Notes under the pieces: model-generated
What the model saw: the letters and a program-made list of their open reading frames with translations, nothing else
What the model was told of the DNA's origin: nothing
Database searches by the model: none
NCBI RefSeq assembly: GCF_018131185.1
Contig: NZ_JAFCJE010000005.1
Location: 1-64,000 of the forward strand
DNA length: 64,000 nucleotides
Source: Bradyrhizobium diazoefficiens
GTDB taxonomy: Bacteria; Pseudomonadota; Alphaproteobacteria; Rhizobiales; Xanthobacteraceae
Direction: 5' to 3'
Position numbers and translations under genes: made by a program
In this document: positions 7,776 through 15,525 of the stretch, piece by piece
How positions within the stretch are numbered: position 1 is the first letter of the stretch
Layout of the letters: each line of letters starts with the position of its first letter

Positions 7776-8225
7776 ATGCCGCCCCAGCTCAAACTGATCG
7801 CACTCGATGCCGACGATCTCGCCGTGATCTCGACCCATGTCCAGGACGCGCGTGTCCAGGCGTCCGACATCATCTGGCGACAAAGCGAGAAGCGGCTCGT
7901 GGTCGGGATGAGCCGCCTGGACTGGGAGCAGACGCTGGAGGGCGAGGCCGAGCCGCGTCGCCTGGTCGCCGCGCTTCGCTTCGACCGTGTGCTCGCCTGC
8001 AAGTCGCGCAACATCGACTTGGCTGCGTCCGACAAGGTCCTGGACCTCGTCGGCATCGAATTTCACCCGAGGGACGGGCGCGACGAGGAGCCCGCCGGCA
8101 GTGCCCTGCTGTTATTCGCGGAAGGTGGCGCCATCCGGCTCGACGTCGAATGCCTGGAATGCGAGCTGACTGACCTCGGGGCGGACGCACTGGGAACGGG
8201 GTTGGAGACCGAGGGGGAGCTGTGA
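7776..8225 (+). CDS. DUF2948 family protein
   Basis: A 149-residue alphaproteobacterial DUF2948 protein (LKLIALDADDLAVISTHVQDA at the N-terminus, IIWRQSEKRLVVGMSRLDWE following). No enzymatic motif is known to me. GAAGGAGA precedes ATG 7776. The gene heads a conserved block with hisD and UPF0262. In Agrobacterium and Caulobacter I recall murA directly upstream, but here dehydrogenase genes take that place. Confidence 0.85.
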   Translation: MPPQLKLIALDADDLAVISTHVQDARVQASDIIWRQSEKRLVVGMSRLDWEQTLEGEAEPRRLVAALRFDRVLACKSRNIDLAASDKVLDLVGIEFHPRDGRDEEPAGSALLLFAEGGAIRLDVECLECELTDLGADALGTGLETEGEL

Positions 8226-8371
8226 AGTTGACCGTATACCAGCCGCATCGCCTCGCCCCCCGCGCCAGAACGGCGCCTTGCGAGGGTTGACGCCGCTTCC
8301 CCGCCGCGCCATTGAGCAGGGGACCTGGTGCGCCAATCCGCCCCAAAGACCAGCCAGAAGCCAAGCCAGAC

Positions 8372-9667
8372 ATGCCCGTTCGCCTCGACCGCAGCAGCGC
8401 CGATTTTGACCAGCGATTCGCGGCCTTCCTCGCCGCCAAGCGCGAGGTTTCGGCCGACGTCGAGGCCGCCGCGCGCGCGATCGTCGACGACGTCGCCAGG
8501 CGGGGCGATGCGGCCCTGCTCGAGGCCACGGCAAAGTTCGACCGGCTGAGGCTGGATGCTTCCAACCTTCGCGTCACCGCCGCCGAGATCGAAGCCGCGA
8601 CCAAGGCCTGCGATGCCGCGACGCTGGACGCGCTCAAGCTGGCGCGCGACCGCATCGAGACCTATCATCGCCGCCAGTTGCCGGTGGACGAGCGCTTCAC
8701 CGACTCGCTCGGCGTCGAGCTCGGCTGGCGCTACACCGCGATCGAATCCGCCGGCCTCTACGTGCCCGGCGGCACCGCGGCCTATCCGTCCTCGGTGCTG
8801 ATGAACGCGGTGCCCGCCAAGGTCGCCGGCGTCGCGCGTCTCGTGATGGTGGTGCCCTCGCCCGACGGCAAGCTCAATCCGCTGGTGCTGGCGGCCGCGC
8901 ATCTCGGCGGCGTCAGCGAGATCTACCGCGTCGGCGGCGCGCAGGCGGTGGCGGCGCTGGCGCACGGCACCGCGACCATCGCGCCCGTGGCCAAGATCGT
9001 CGGTCCCGGCAACGCCTATGTCGCCGCCGCGAAGCGGCTGGTGTTCGGCAAGGTCGGCATCGACATGATCGCCGGCCCATCCGAGGTGTTGGTGATCGCC
9101 GACGACACCGGCAATGCCGACTGGATCGCTGCCGATCTGCTGGCGCAGGCCGAGCACGATGCCAGCGCGCAGTCGATCCTGATCACCGACTCGGCACGGC
9201 TTGCCGCCGACGTCGAGAAGGCGGTGGAGGTGCAGTTGAAGACGCTGCCGCGCGCCGCGATTGCAAGCAGCTCCTGGGCCGATTTCGGCGCCGTCATCAT
9301 CGTGAAGAACTTGGGCGAGGCCATCCCGCTCGCGGACGCCATCGCCGCCGAGCATCTCGAGATCATGACTGGTGATCCCGACGCGCTCGCAGCTAAGATT
9401 CGCAACGCCGGCGCGGTGTTCCTCGGGCCCCACACGCCGGAGGCAATCGGCGATTACGTCGGCGGCTCCAACCACGTGCTGCCGACGGCGCGCTCGGCGC
9501 GATTCTCCTCGGGGCTTTCGGTGCACGACTTCATGAAGCGCACCTCCATCCTGAAATGCGGCCCGGACCAGCTCCGCGCGCTGGGTCCGGCCGCGATGAC
9601 GCTCGGACAAGCGGAGGGGCTGGACGCCCATTCGCGTTCGATTGGATTGCGCCTCAATCTGTCATGA
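8372..9667 (+). CDS. hisD: Histidinol dehydrogenase
   Basis: A 431-residue enzyme, the usual HisD length. It catalyses the last two steps of histidine synthesis, NAD-dependent oxidation of L-histidinol to L-histidine, with zinc in a cytosolic homodimer. The diagnostic run GPGNAYVAAAKRLVFGKVG followed by IDMIAGPSEVLVIAD is present, as are the zinc/catalytic region QAEHDASAQSILIT and the ending GLDAHSRSIGLR. The upstream in-frame start at 8312 is rejected because ATG 8372 gives the family length. The 3' end overlaps the next gene by ATGA. Confidence 0.97.
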   Translation: MPVRLDRSSADFDQRFAAFLAAKREVSADVEAAARAIVDDVARRGDAALLEATAKFDRLRLDASNLRVTAAEIEAATKACDAATLDALKLARDRIETYHRRQLPVDERFTDSLGVELGWRYTAIESAGLYVPGGTAAYPSSVLMNAVPAKVAGVARLVMVVPSPDGKLNPLVLAAAHLGGVSEIYRVGGAQAVAALAHGTATIAPVAKIVGPGNAYVAAAKRLVFGKVGIDMIAGPSEVLVIADDTGNADWIAADLLAQAEHDASAQSILITDSARLAADVEKAVEVQLKTLPRAAIASSSWADFGAVIIVKNLGEAIPLADAIAAEHLEIMTGDPDALAAKIRNAGAVFLGPHTPEAIGDYVGGSNHVLPTARSARFSSGLSVHDFMKRTSILKCGPDQLRALGPAAMTLGQAEGLDAHSRSIGLRLNLS

Positions 9668-10161
9668 CAAAGCCGCCCGAACAGGACGACTCGCAGAACC
9701 GCATCGTCGGCGTCACGCTCGACGAAGATTCGATCGGCCGTTCCGGGCCCGATATCGAGCACGAGCGCGCGATCGCGATCTACGACCTGATCGAGCAGAA
9801 CCTGTTCGCGCCCGCGGGCGCCGAGGGGAAGGGCCCGTTCACGCTGCATATCGGCATCACCGGCAGCCGGCTGATGTTCGACATCCGGCGCGAGGACGGA
9901 ACGCCCGTCGTCGCGCATCTGCTGTCGCTGACGCCGTTCCGGCGGATCGTGAAGGACTATTTCATGATCTGCGACAGCTACTACCAAGCGATCCGCACCG
10001 CGACCCCCGACAAGATCGAGGCCATCGACATGGGCCGTCGCGGCATCCACGACGAGGGATCGCGCACGTTGCAGGAGCGGCTGAAGGGCAAGGTGCGGGT
10101 CGACTTCGAGACCTCGCGCCGGCTGTTCACGCTCATAACCGTCCTGCACTGGAAGGGCTAA
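9664..10161 (+). CDS. UPF0262 family protein
   Basis: A 165-residue protein of the alphaproteobacterial UPF0262 family (RIVGVTLDEDSIGRSGPDIEHERAIAIYDLIEQN). No function is established. ATG 9664 overlaps the hisD stop codon (ATGA), which indicates translational coupling. Phosphatase and Maf genes follow in the conserved order. Alternative longer starts lie inside hisD. Confidence 0.9.
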   Translation: MTKPPEQDDSQNRIVGVTLDEDSIGRSGPDIEHERAIAIYDLIEQNLFAPAGAEGKGPFTLHIGITGSRLMFDIRREDGTPVVAHLLSLTPFRRIVKDYFMICDSYYQAIRTATPDKIEAIDMGRRGIHDEGSRTLQERLKGKVRVDFETSRRLFTLITVLHWKG

Positions 10162-10166
10162 GCGCG

Positions 10167-10634
10167 ATGGCGGCGCCGCCACGCGCACGCGATCCGCAAT
10201 CGGTGCTGTTCGCCTGCGCGATGAACAGCGTGCGCTCGCCGATGGCCGAGAGCCTGTTGCAGCACATGTTTCCGCAAGGGCTCTATGTGAAGTCTGCGGG
10301 CACGCGAAAAGGTGAGCTCGATCCGTTCGCGGTGTCCGTGATGGCCGAGCTCGGCCAGGACATCTCCGCCCACAAACCGCAGACCTTCGAGGAACTGGAG
10401 GACTGGGAGGGGTTGAATTTCGACCTCATCATCACGCTCTCGCCGGAGGCGCACCACAAGGCGCTCGAGCTGACGCGGACGCTCGCGGCCGACGTCGAAT
10501 ACTGGCCGACGCAGGATCCCACCACCATCGAAGGCAGCCGCGATCAGAAGCTTGCCGCGTACCGTGACGTCTGCGATCAGCTGTTGATGCGCATCCGCCG
10601 GCGCTTCGCGAAGGTGGGCGCGGCGAGCGGGTAG
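10167..10634 (+). CDS. Low molecular weight phosphatase family protein
   Basis: A 155-residue LMW protein-tyrosine-phosphatase/arsenate-reductase-fold protein. The P-loop is FACAMNSVRSPMAE with Cys17-x5-Arg23-Ser, and the general acid is probably the Asp of YWPTQDPT. The loop lacks the usual GN-x-C form (C-x-GN-x-C-R-S), so the substrate may not be phosphotyrosine. It starts 5 bases after UPF0262, in the same operon. In other alphaproteobacteria infA often follows, but here only about 155 bases separate it from maf. Confidence 0.85.
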   Translation: MAAPPRARDPQSVLFACAMNSVRSPMAESLLQHMFPQGLYVKSAGTRKGELDPFAVSVMAELGQDISAHKPQTFEELEDWEGLNFDLIITLSPEAHHKALELTRTLAADVEYWPTQDPTTIEGSRDQKLAAYRDVCDQLLMRIRRRFAKVGAASG

Positions 10635-10789
10635 CAGGCGGCGTCCGTTACATCCGCGTCACACACGCAGGGCACAGCCATGTCGGAAACCTCGAATCAG
10701 CAAACCAGGAGTTCCCGGGTTGTGAAACCGGCCCCCTTCCGATAGGTTCCGCGCGCAATTCACCCCTGCTTCATCCCCCAAATCACCTG

Positions 10790-11422
10790 ATGCTTGGCCG
10801 CCCCAAATTCGTACTTGCCTCCGGTTCGCCGCGTCGGCTGTCGCTGCTCAACCAGGCCGGCATCGAGCCGGACGCGCTCCGGCCGGCCGACGTCGACGAG
10901 ACGCCGAGGCGGGGCGAGCTGCCGCGCGCCTGCGCCAATCGGCTCGCCCGGGCCAAGGCCGATGCGGCGCTGAAGTCGGTGCAGCTCGATGACGAGCTGC
11001 GCGGCGCCTTCATCCTCGCCGCCGACACCGTGGTGGCGGTCGGCCGCCGCATCCTGCCCAAGGCGAATCTGGTGGACGAAGCCGCGCAGTGCCTGCGCCT
11101 GCTGTCGGGCCGCAACCACCGCGTCTACACCGCGATCTGCCTCGTCACGCCGCGCGAGGCCTTCCGCCAGCGCCTGGTCGAGACCCGCGTCCGTTTCAAG
11201 CGCCTCTCGGAAGACGACATCCAGGCCTATATCGGCTCCGGCGAATGGCGCGGCAAAGCCGGCGGCTACGCCGTGCAGGGCATCGCCGGCTCCTTCGTGG
11301 TCAAGATGGTGGGGTCCTACACCAACGTGGTCGGCCTGCCGCTCTACGAGACCACCTCGCTGCTCGGCGGCGAAAGCTTTCCTATCCGCTTCGGCTGGCT
11401 CAACGCCACCACCGCGGTGTGA
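10790..11422 (+). CDS. maf: Maf family nucleoside triphosphate pyrophosphatase
   Basis: A 210-residue house-cleaning pyrophosphatase that hydrolyses dTTP/UTP-type or modified nucleotides. Maf signatures are the N-terminal LASGSPRRLSLL, AADTVVAVG, GRNHRVYTA, and GKAGGYAVQGIAGSFV with SYTNVVGLPL near the end. The start at ATG 10790 fits the family N-terminus, although no strong Shine-Dalgarno is seen. The yacG gene follows. Confidence 0.92.
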   Translation: MLGRPKFVLASGSPRRLSLLNQAGIEPDALRPADVDETPRRGELPRACANRLARAKADAALKSVQLDDELRGAFILAADTVVAVGRRILPKANLVDEAAQCLRLLSGRNHRVYTAICLVTPREAFRQRLVETRVRFKRLSEDDIQAYIGSGEWRGKAGGYAVQGIAGSFVVKMVGSYTNVVGLPLYETTSLLGGESFPIRFGWLNATTAV

Positions 11423-11564
11423 GCCGACAAGCCGCGGACACAAAAATCGCGAAAACAACCCCATGCACAGTAGAATGGCCGGGCGTGGTGCATGGCCGCC
11501 GCCCGAGGAACCCGTTGGCCGACAGGCTCTTGAGCCCATTCAGCCCACGCAAGCCGCCGGCATC

Positions 11565-11747
11565 ATGGACCATCAAATCAAACAGCCCGCCAGCCCACTC
11601 AAAACCTGCCCGATCTGCGGCAAGCCGCAGTCGGAGGCCGCCCGCCCATTCTGCTCCTCGCGCTGCCGCGACGTCGATCTGAACCGCTGGCTGAAAGGCT
11701 CCTACGTCATCCCCGCCCGCGACGACGAAGCGGATGACGTAGAATAA
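11565..11747 (+). CDS. yacG: DNA gyrase inhibitor YacG, zinc-binding
   Basis: A 60-residue protein with the YacG four-cysteine zinc site CPICGKP...FCSSRCRDVDLNRWL, which in E. coli YacG binds GyrB and inhibits gyrase. The RC-x-x-x-DL-x-x-W signature is complete. ATG 11565 gives the family length; ATG 11463 would add an uncharacteristic Pro-rich leader. It lies downstream of maf, the usual order, and is the last gene before tRNA-Phe. Confidence 0.9.
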   Translation: MDHQIKQPASPLKTCPICGKPQSEAARPFCSSRCRDVDLNRWLKGSYVIPARDDEADDVE

Positions 11748-11865
11748 CTAAATAATATCAATGGATTACTTGACTGACCAGCGCGCCGCGCGCCAGCCGC
11801 GGCAGGCCCGTCCCAGCTTGTGCACAGCCGGGCCGCGCCCGGCGAAGCCACTTGGCGAAGCCGGG

Positions 11866-11894
11866 TGGACAGGCCGCCCCGAGCCCACTATAAA
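11866..11894 (+). promoter_or_regulatory. Sigma70-type promoter of tRNA-Phe
   Basis: TGGACA (11866-11871) and TATAAA (11889-11894) are separated by 17 bases, close to the housekeeping consensus. They end 39 bases before the tRNA 5' end. The placement and match support this as the tRNA promoter. Confidence 0.6.
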
Positions 11895-11933
11895 CCGCCC
11901 GCTCGATGGGCTTTGGCCCCTCTCTTGGAGCAC

Positions 11934-12009
11934 GCCCAGGTAGCTCAGTTGGTAGAGCATGCGACTGAAAATCGCAGTGTCGGTGGTTCGATTCCGCCCC
12001 TGGGCACCA
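11934..12009 (+). tRNA. tRNA-Phe (GAA)
   Basis: A full cloverleaf starting GCCCAGGTAGCTCAGTTGG. The acceptor stem is GCCCAGG/CCTGGGC, the anticodon stem TGCGA/TCGCA encloses loop CTGAAAA with anticodon GAA, the T arm contains GGTTCGATTCC, and the CCA end is encoded (12007-12009). It is 76 bases long and assigned to phenylalanine. Confidence 0.96.
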
Positions 12010-12335
12010 TGCTTCGGTTACGTGTCGCGTAGCCACGCTCATCCCCCAGCGAACGCGTGAAGGTCGCCGACCGGCAGTGACTATGGTTCGCAGCCGCGCG
12101 AAAGGTCGTTGTCGCATCCAGGGGGGCACTGTCGCTTCCCCAGGTTGAAGCCCAGCCTCAAATGGAAACGCTTGTAGACATAGGGCGACAACGCCAGTCG
12201 CCCGCCGAACTTGCGCGCCATGGGCCACATTGCCCCCTTGCTCAGTTGCAATCGCTGCAAGCCCTCGTGTTACAGTCCCAACTTTCGATCGACCTCACGC
12301 TTTTCATCACGTTTGGATTGAGGAAGGGAAACACT
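12010..12335. other. Intergenic stretch before the repeat protein
   Basis: About 326 bases with no credible gene. TTGCAA (12246-12251) and TTACAG (12270-12275) are 18 bases apart and could be a weak promoter for the downstream gene. GGAAGGGAAA at 12321-12330 is its ribosome-binding region. Nothing else is recognised. Confidence 0.35.
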
Positions 12336-13485
12336 ATGGACGAGGTCTTGATCAACACGACCACAGCTGGTGATCAAAGCCAGCCCAGCGTATGCGGCCT
12401 TCAGGGCACCCAATTCGTCGTGGTGTGGGAGGACCACAGCGACAACACGATCAAGGGCCAGATGTTAGGTGCGGGCGGCACCAAGAGCAGCGACCAGATC
12501 CTGATCAACCTGCCGACGCTGCCGGGACCGCGGCGGCAGCTTCCCGTGGCCGTGGAGTATGGATCGGGCTTCGTTGTGGCCTGGAACGAGCAGGCCGCCG
12601 GCAGCGCCGCGACGGCGCCGACCCAGCTCAAGCTTCGCATCTTCGATGCCGATACGCTGTCCGGGCCGGAAATCCAGGTCTCTACGTCGCCGGTCGAGCC
12701 TTTGACCCGGCCCGCTTTGGCGCGCCTGCAGGATGGAAATTTCATTGTCGTCTGGGCGGACAAGCGGGCCGACCAGCGCATCCGCGCGCAACGCTTCGGC
12801 GCCGACGGAAGCAGGATCGGCGCCGAGTTTCGCGCCAACACCACCGCCGGGCTGCACAAGGTCCCGATGGTGGCGTGCCTGACCACTGGCGACGTCGTCA
12901 TCGCATGGCGGGCGCGGATCACAGGTCCCTTGCACATGCGCTATCAACTCTTCAACGCGAAGGGAGCAGTGGGCAGCGAGCACATCACGCCGGCGACTGC
13001 CACCGCGGCAGCCATGGCCGCGATCGACGGCGGCCAGTTCGTCATCGCGCATCTGAACGATTTCGGGGAAGACGCCACGGCGAGCACCCTGATCGTCGTG
13101 GAAGCGGATGTGTACAAGGCCGACGGCTCGCCCGCCAATCTCCACTTCGTCTCGACCAGCGAGCAACGCATCCAGGCCACTTGGCCGACGCTCTCGCCTC
13201 TCTCGGGCGGACGCTTCCTGATCGGCTGGGTCCAGCGCAACGTCGACCAGCCCGCCACCACCAACGTGAAGGCACGGATTTTCTCGACCAAGGGTCCGCT
13301 GGGCCAGGTCGTCCAGTTCAACACGTCCACCGGCCACAATCGCTTCAACCTCGCGGCTGTCGCGGCTTCAGGCCCAAGCCAGGAAGTGGCCTTCGTGGCC
13401 TGGACCGACGACACCCAGAGCGAAGGACACTGCGGGACGGGCGATACGTGGACGCCCACTGACGGTGCCTGCGGCGGGGTTCTAG
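12336..13485 (+). CDS. Seven-repeat beta-propeller-like protein, frameshifted near its 3' end
   Basis: ATG 12336 follows GGAAGGG. The protein is built of repeats of about 50 residues of the form G-x-F-V-V-x-W ... I-x-A-Q-x-F, for example QGTQFVVVWEDHSDNTIKGQ, DGNFIVVWADKRADQRIRAQ and GGRFLIGWVQRN. I count seven, as in a beta-propeller. In the seventh, EVAFVAWTDDTQ is in frame, but its second half (AGRAIRGRPLTVPAAGF, then TAG at 13483) is in the +1 frame. Without a shift the frame runs on to 14651 antisense to the methyltransferase gene. A one-base insertion near 13400-13430, or a sequencing error, explains this. Its role is unknown; similar repeat proteins occur in rhizobia. Confidence 0.65.
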
Positions 13486-13511
13486 CAGCCAGCGGGCGGC
13501 ACGATTCCCCC

Positions 13512-14729
13512 TCACCCCTGTCGTGCAAACACGAAATGCCCGACGTCGATCTTCCCCGCCCGGAAGCCTGCCTCGCAGTAGCACAAATAGTATTCCCACA
13601 TCCGGCGGAAGGGCTCGTCGAATCCCTGCGAGGTCAGGTCGATCCAGGCCCGGCTGAAATTGTCGCGCCAGAGCGAGATCGTCCTGGCGTAGTCCTGCCC
13701 GAACATCCGCTCGCGAACGATGGGCATTTCGAAACGTTCGCCGAGCGTCCGCAGGATGGCGGCCGACGGCAGCATGCCGCCCGGGAAAATGTATCTCTGG
13801 ATGAAGTCGACCCGCTGCCGATAGCTGCCGAAGAGCTCGTCGTGAACCGTGATGGCCTGGATGCCGGCAAGTCCGCCGGGCTTCAGCCGCTGCTTCAGCT
13901 GATTGAAATAGGCAGGCCAAAATTGCTCGCCGACGGCTTCAATCATCTCAATGGAGGCGATGCGGTCGAAGCGGCCCTCCTGGTCGCGGTAATCCTGCAA
14001 GCGGATTTCGACCTTCTCGGCGAGCCCGGTCCTGTGGATCCGGCGACGGGCAAAATCATGCTGCTCCTTGCTGATGGTCAGCGCCAACACCTTGGCGCCG
14101 TAAGTCTTGGCGGCGAATTCTGCAAAGCCACCCCAACCGCAACCGATCTCGAGCACGCTCTGGCCCGGCTCCAATTCGATCGCCTTCGCCAGCTGCTCAT
14201 ATTTATGCTGTTGCGCGGCGGGAAGGTCGGCTGTCTCGGTCGAGAACAGCCCCGACGAGTAGGTCATGCTGGAATCGAGCCACGCCGCGAAGAACTCGTT
14301 TCCGAGATCGTAATGCCGGTGAATGTTGTGCCGCGATCCTTCCTTGGTGTTGCGGCGCAGGCGATGGAGCGCTCGCCGGCAGAGGCGAACCAGCATATTC
14401 CCGGCGAATGCGCTGTCGACCAGCTCCTCGTTGAGACAGAGCACGTACAGAAGCTGAGCGAGATCGGGCGTGGTCCAGTCGCCTCGGATGTAGGCCTCGG
14501 CCATGCCGATGTCGCCACCGATGACGAGGCTGCGCGCGAACCTGTAGTTCTTCAGCTCGATCGTGGCCGGCGGACCTTGAAGCTGGCCGCGCAATGTCAC
14601 CATCCTCTGGTCGGGGAGACGCACATGAAGGGTGCCACAGCGAAGCTGTGATGCAAGGCGCAGAGCCAGGCGGGCGAAGAACGGGACGCCATCAAATTGA
14701 ACGGCGGGATGGGTGGCTGCCAGGTCCAT
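13512..14729 (-). CDS. CFA synthase-like SAM-dependent fatty acid methyltransferase
   Basis: A 405-residue protein related to cyclopropane-fatty-acyl-phospholipid synthase, which transfers a methylene group from S-adenosylmethionine to unsaturated acyl chains in the membrane. Visible are HRHYDLGNEFFAAWLD (138-152), SAM motif VLEIGCGWGG (192-201), LQDYRD (245-249) and YIFPGGMLPS (313-322). Two bicarbonate-site positions differ from E. coli Cfa: the Cys of MQYSCA is Ser159 (MTYSSG) and the His of LLHTI is Gln291; the Glu (264) is kept. A product other than cyclopropane is therefore possible. It is the last gene of a tight three-gene operon, 3 bases after DUF1365. Confidence 0.88.
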   Translation of the reverse strand: MDLAATHPAVQFDGVPFFARLALRLASQLRCGTLHVRLPDQRMVTLRGQLQGPPATIELKNYRFARSLVIGGDIGMAEAYIRGDWTTPDLAQLLYVLCLNEELVDSAFAGNMLVRLCRRALHRLRRNTKEGSRHNIHRHYDLGNEFFAAWLDSSMTYSSGLFSTETADLPAAQQHKYEQLAKAIELEPGQSVLEIGCGWGGFAEFAAKTYGAKVLALTISKEQHDFARRRIHRTGLAEKVEIRLQDYRDQEGRFDRIASIEMIEAVGEQFWPAYFNQLKQRLKPGGLAGIQAITVHDELFGSYRQRVDFIQRYIFPGGMLPSAAILRTLGERFEMPIVRERMFGQDYARTISLWRDNFSRAWIDLTSQGFDEPFRRMWEYYLCYCEAGFRAGKIDVGHFVFARQG

Positions 14730-14732
14730 GGT

Positions 14733-15521
14733 TCAGATCTCGCGTTGTTTCAAACGAGGCACGTACGGAACGCCTTTCAGCCAGAGCCGCATCGCTTCCC
14801 AGTGAATGGCTGCGATGACCTTCAAGGTCAGGAAAGGCAATCCGAGTAGCGCCGCCAGCAGAGAGCGGCTCGTCAGAGTGCGACGTCGCCCACAAAATGC
14901 AGCCGCAAACATCGCGCCCTGCGCGCCGCTCTGCAGGATCCGCACTCTCACATCCTGCCGTGGTGGAGAAACGCTGAAGCGGTAATGCGTTTCCATCTCC
15001 ATGAAAGGTGAAACGTAGAAGGTCTTCGATTGGCTCTGGCGGACGACGGAGCTCGCGCAGTCCTGGTGCACCGGCAGGATGTAGGAATGCATCTCACCGA
15101 AGGTGTTGCGGACCTCGTAGATCAGCAGCGCCAGATTGCCGGATGCGCGATAGCAAAAGTAGATCGAGAGCGGATTGAAAACGTAGCCGAAGACCCGGGG
15201 ATAGCAGAGCAGTAGAATGCGGCCCCCGGAAAGGTCGATGCCGCGTTCGGCCGCGAGCTGTCGGGCGTGTTGGCTGAGGCCCGTGCCTTTGCCGTCGCCG
15301 TGGTCGCGCTCGTGAAAGCTGAAGGGCGCCGCTCGATTGATGCCGAACAGCCGGGATAGGCGGCCCGCTTCGCTCAGCCGGTCGAGGTCGATCAGCAGGT
15401 TCACCACGCGATAGGTGAACCTGTGCTGCACCGGCTGCCATCGCGCGTGCATCACTTTCCCCCAATAGAGCGCGGCGGGCGCTGTCGCATCCTCGGGTTC
15501 GGCTGGTGTGGTTAGGACCAT
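14733..15521 (-). CDS. DUF1365 family protein
   Basis: A 262-residue protein of the DUF1365 family (ALYWGKVMHARWQPVQHRFTY near the N-terminus, LLCYPRVFGYVFNPLSIYFCY in the middle, EVRNTFGEMHSYILP after it). The function is not established, but the family is regularly found between an FAD oxidoreductase and a CFA-like methyltransferase. ATG 15521 lies 4 bases after the FAD gene stop. A longer start at 15635 would overlap that gene and is rejected. It probably assists lipid modification; this is inference from context. Confidence 0.85.
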   Translation of the reverse strand: MVLTTPAEPEDATAPAALYWGKVMHARWQPVQHRFTYRVVNLLIDLDRLSEAGRLSRLFGINRAAPFSFHERDHGDGKGTGLSQHARQLAAERGIDLSGGRILLLCYPRVFGYVFNPLSIYFCYRASGNLALLIYEVRNTFGEMHSYILPVHQDCASSVVRQSQSKTFYVSPFMEMETHYRFSVSPPRQDVRVRILQSGAQGAMFAAAFCGRRRTLTSRSLLAALLGLPFLTLKVIAAIHWEAMRLWLKGVPYVPRLKQREI

Positions 15522-15525
15522 CGCC

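Noticed and set aside
10635..10789. Search for infA between the phosphatase and maf
   Set aside because: The gap is about 155 bases, too short for a 72-residue IF-1, and no IF-1 motif is present in any frame.
13486..14651. C-terminal part of the long plus-strand frame after the propeller-like gene
   Set aside because: It is antisense to the methyltransferase and has no repeat pattern; the normal end of the gene is in the +1 frame at 13485.
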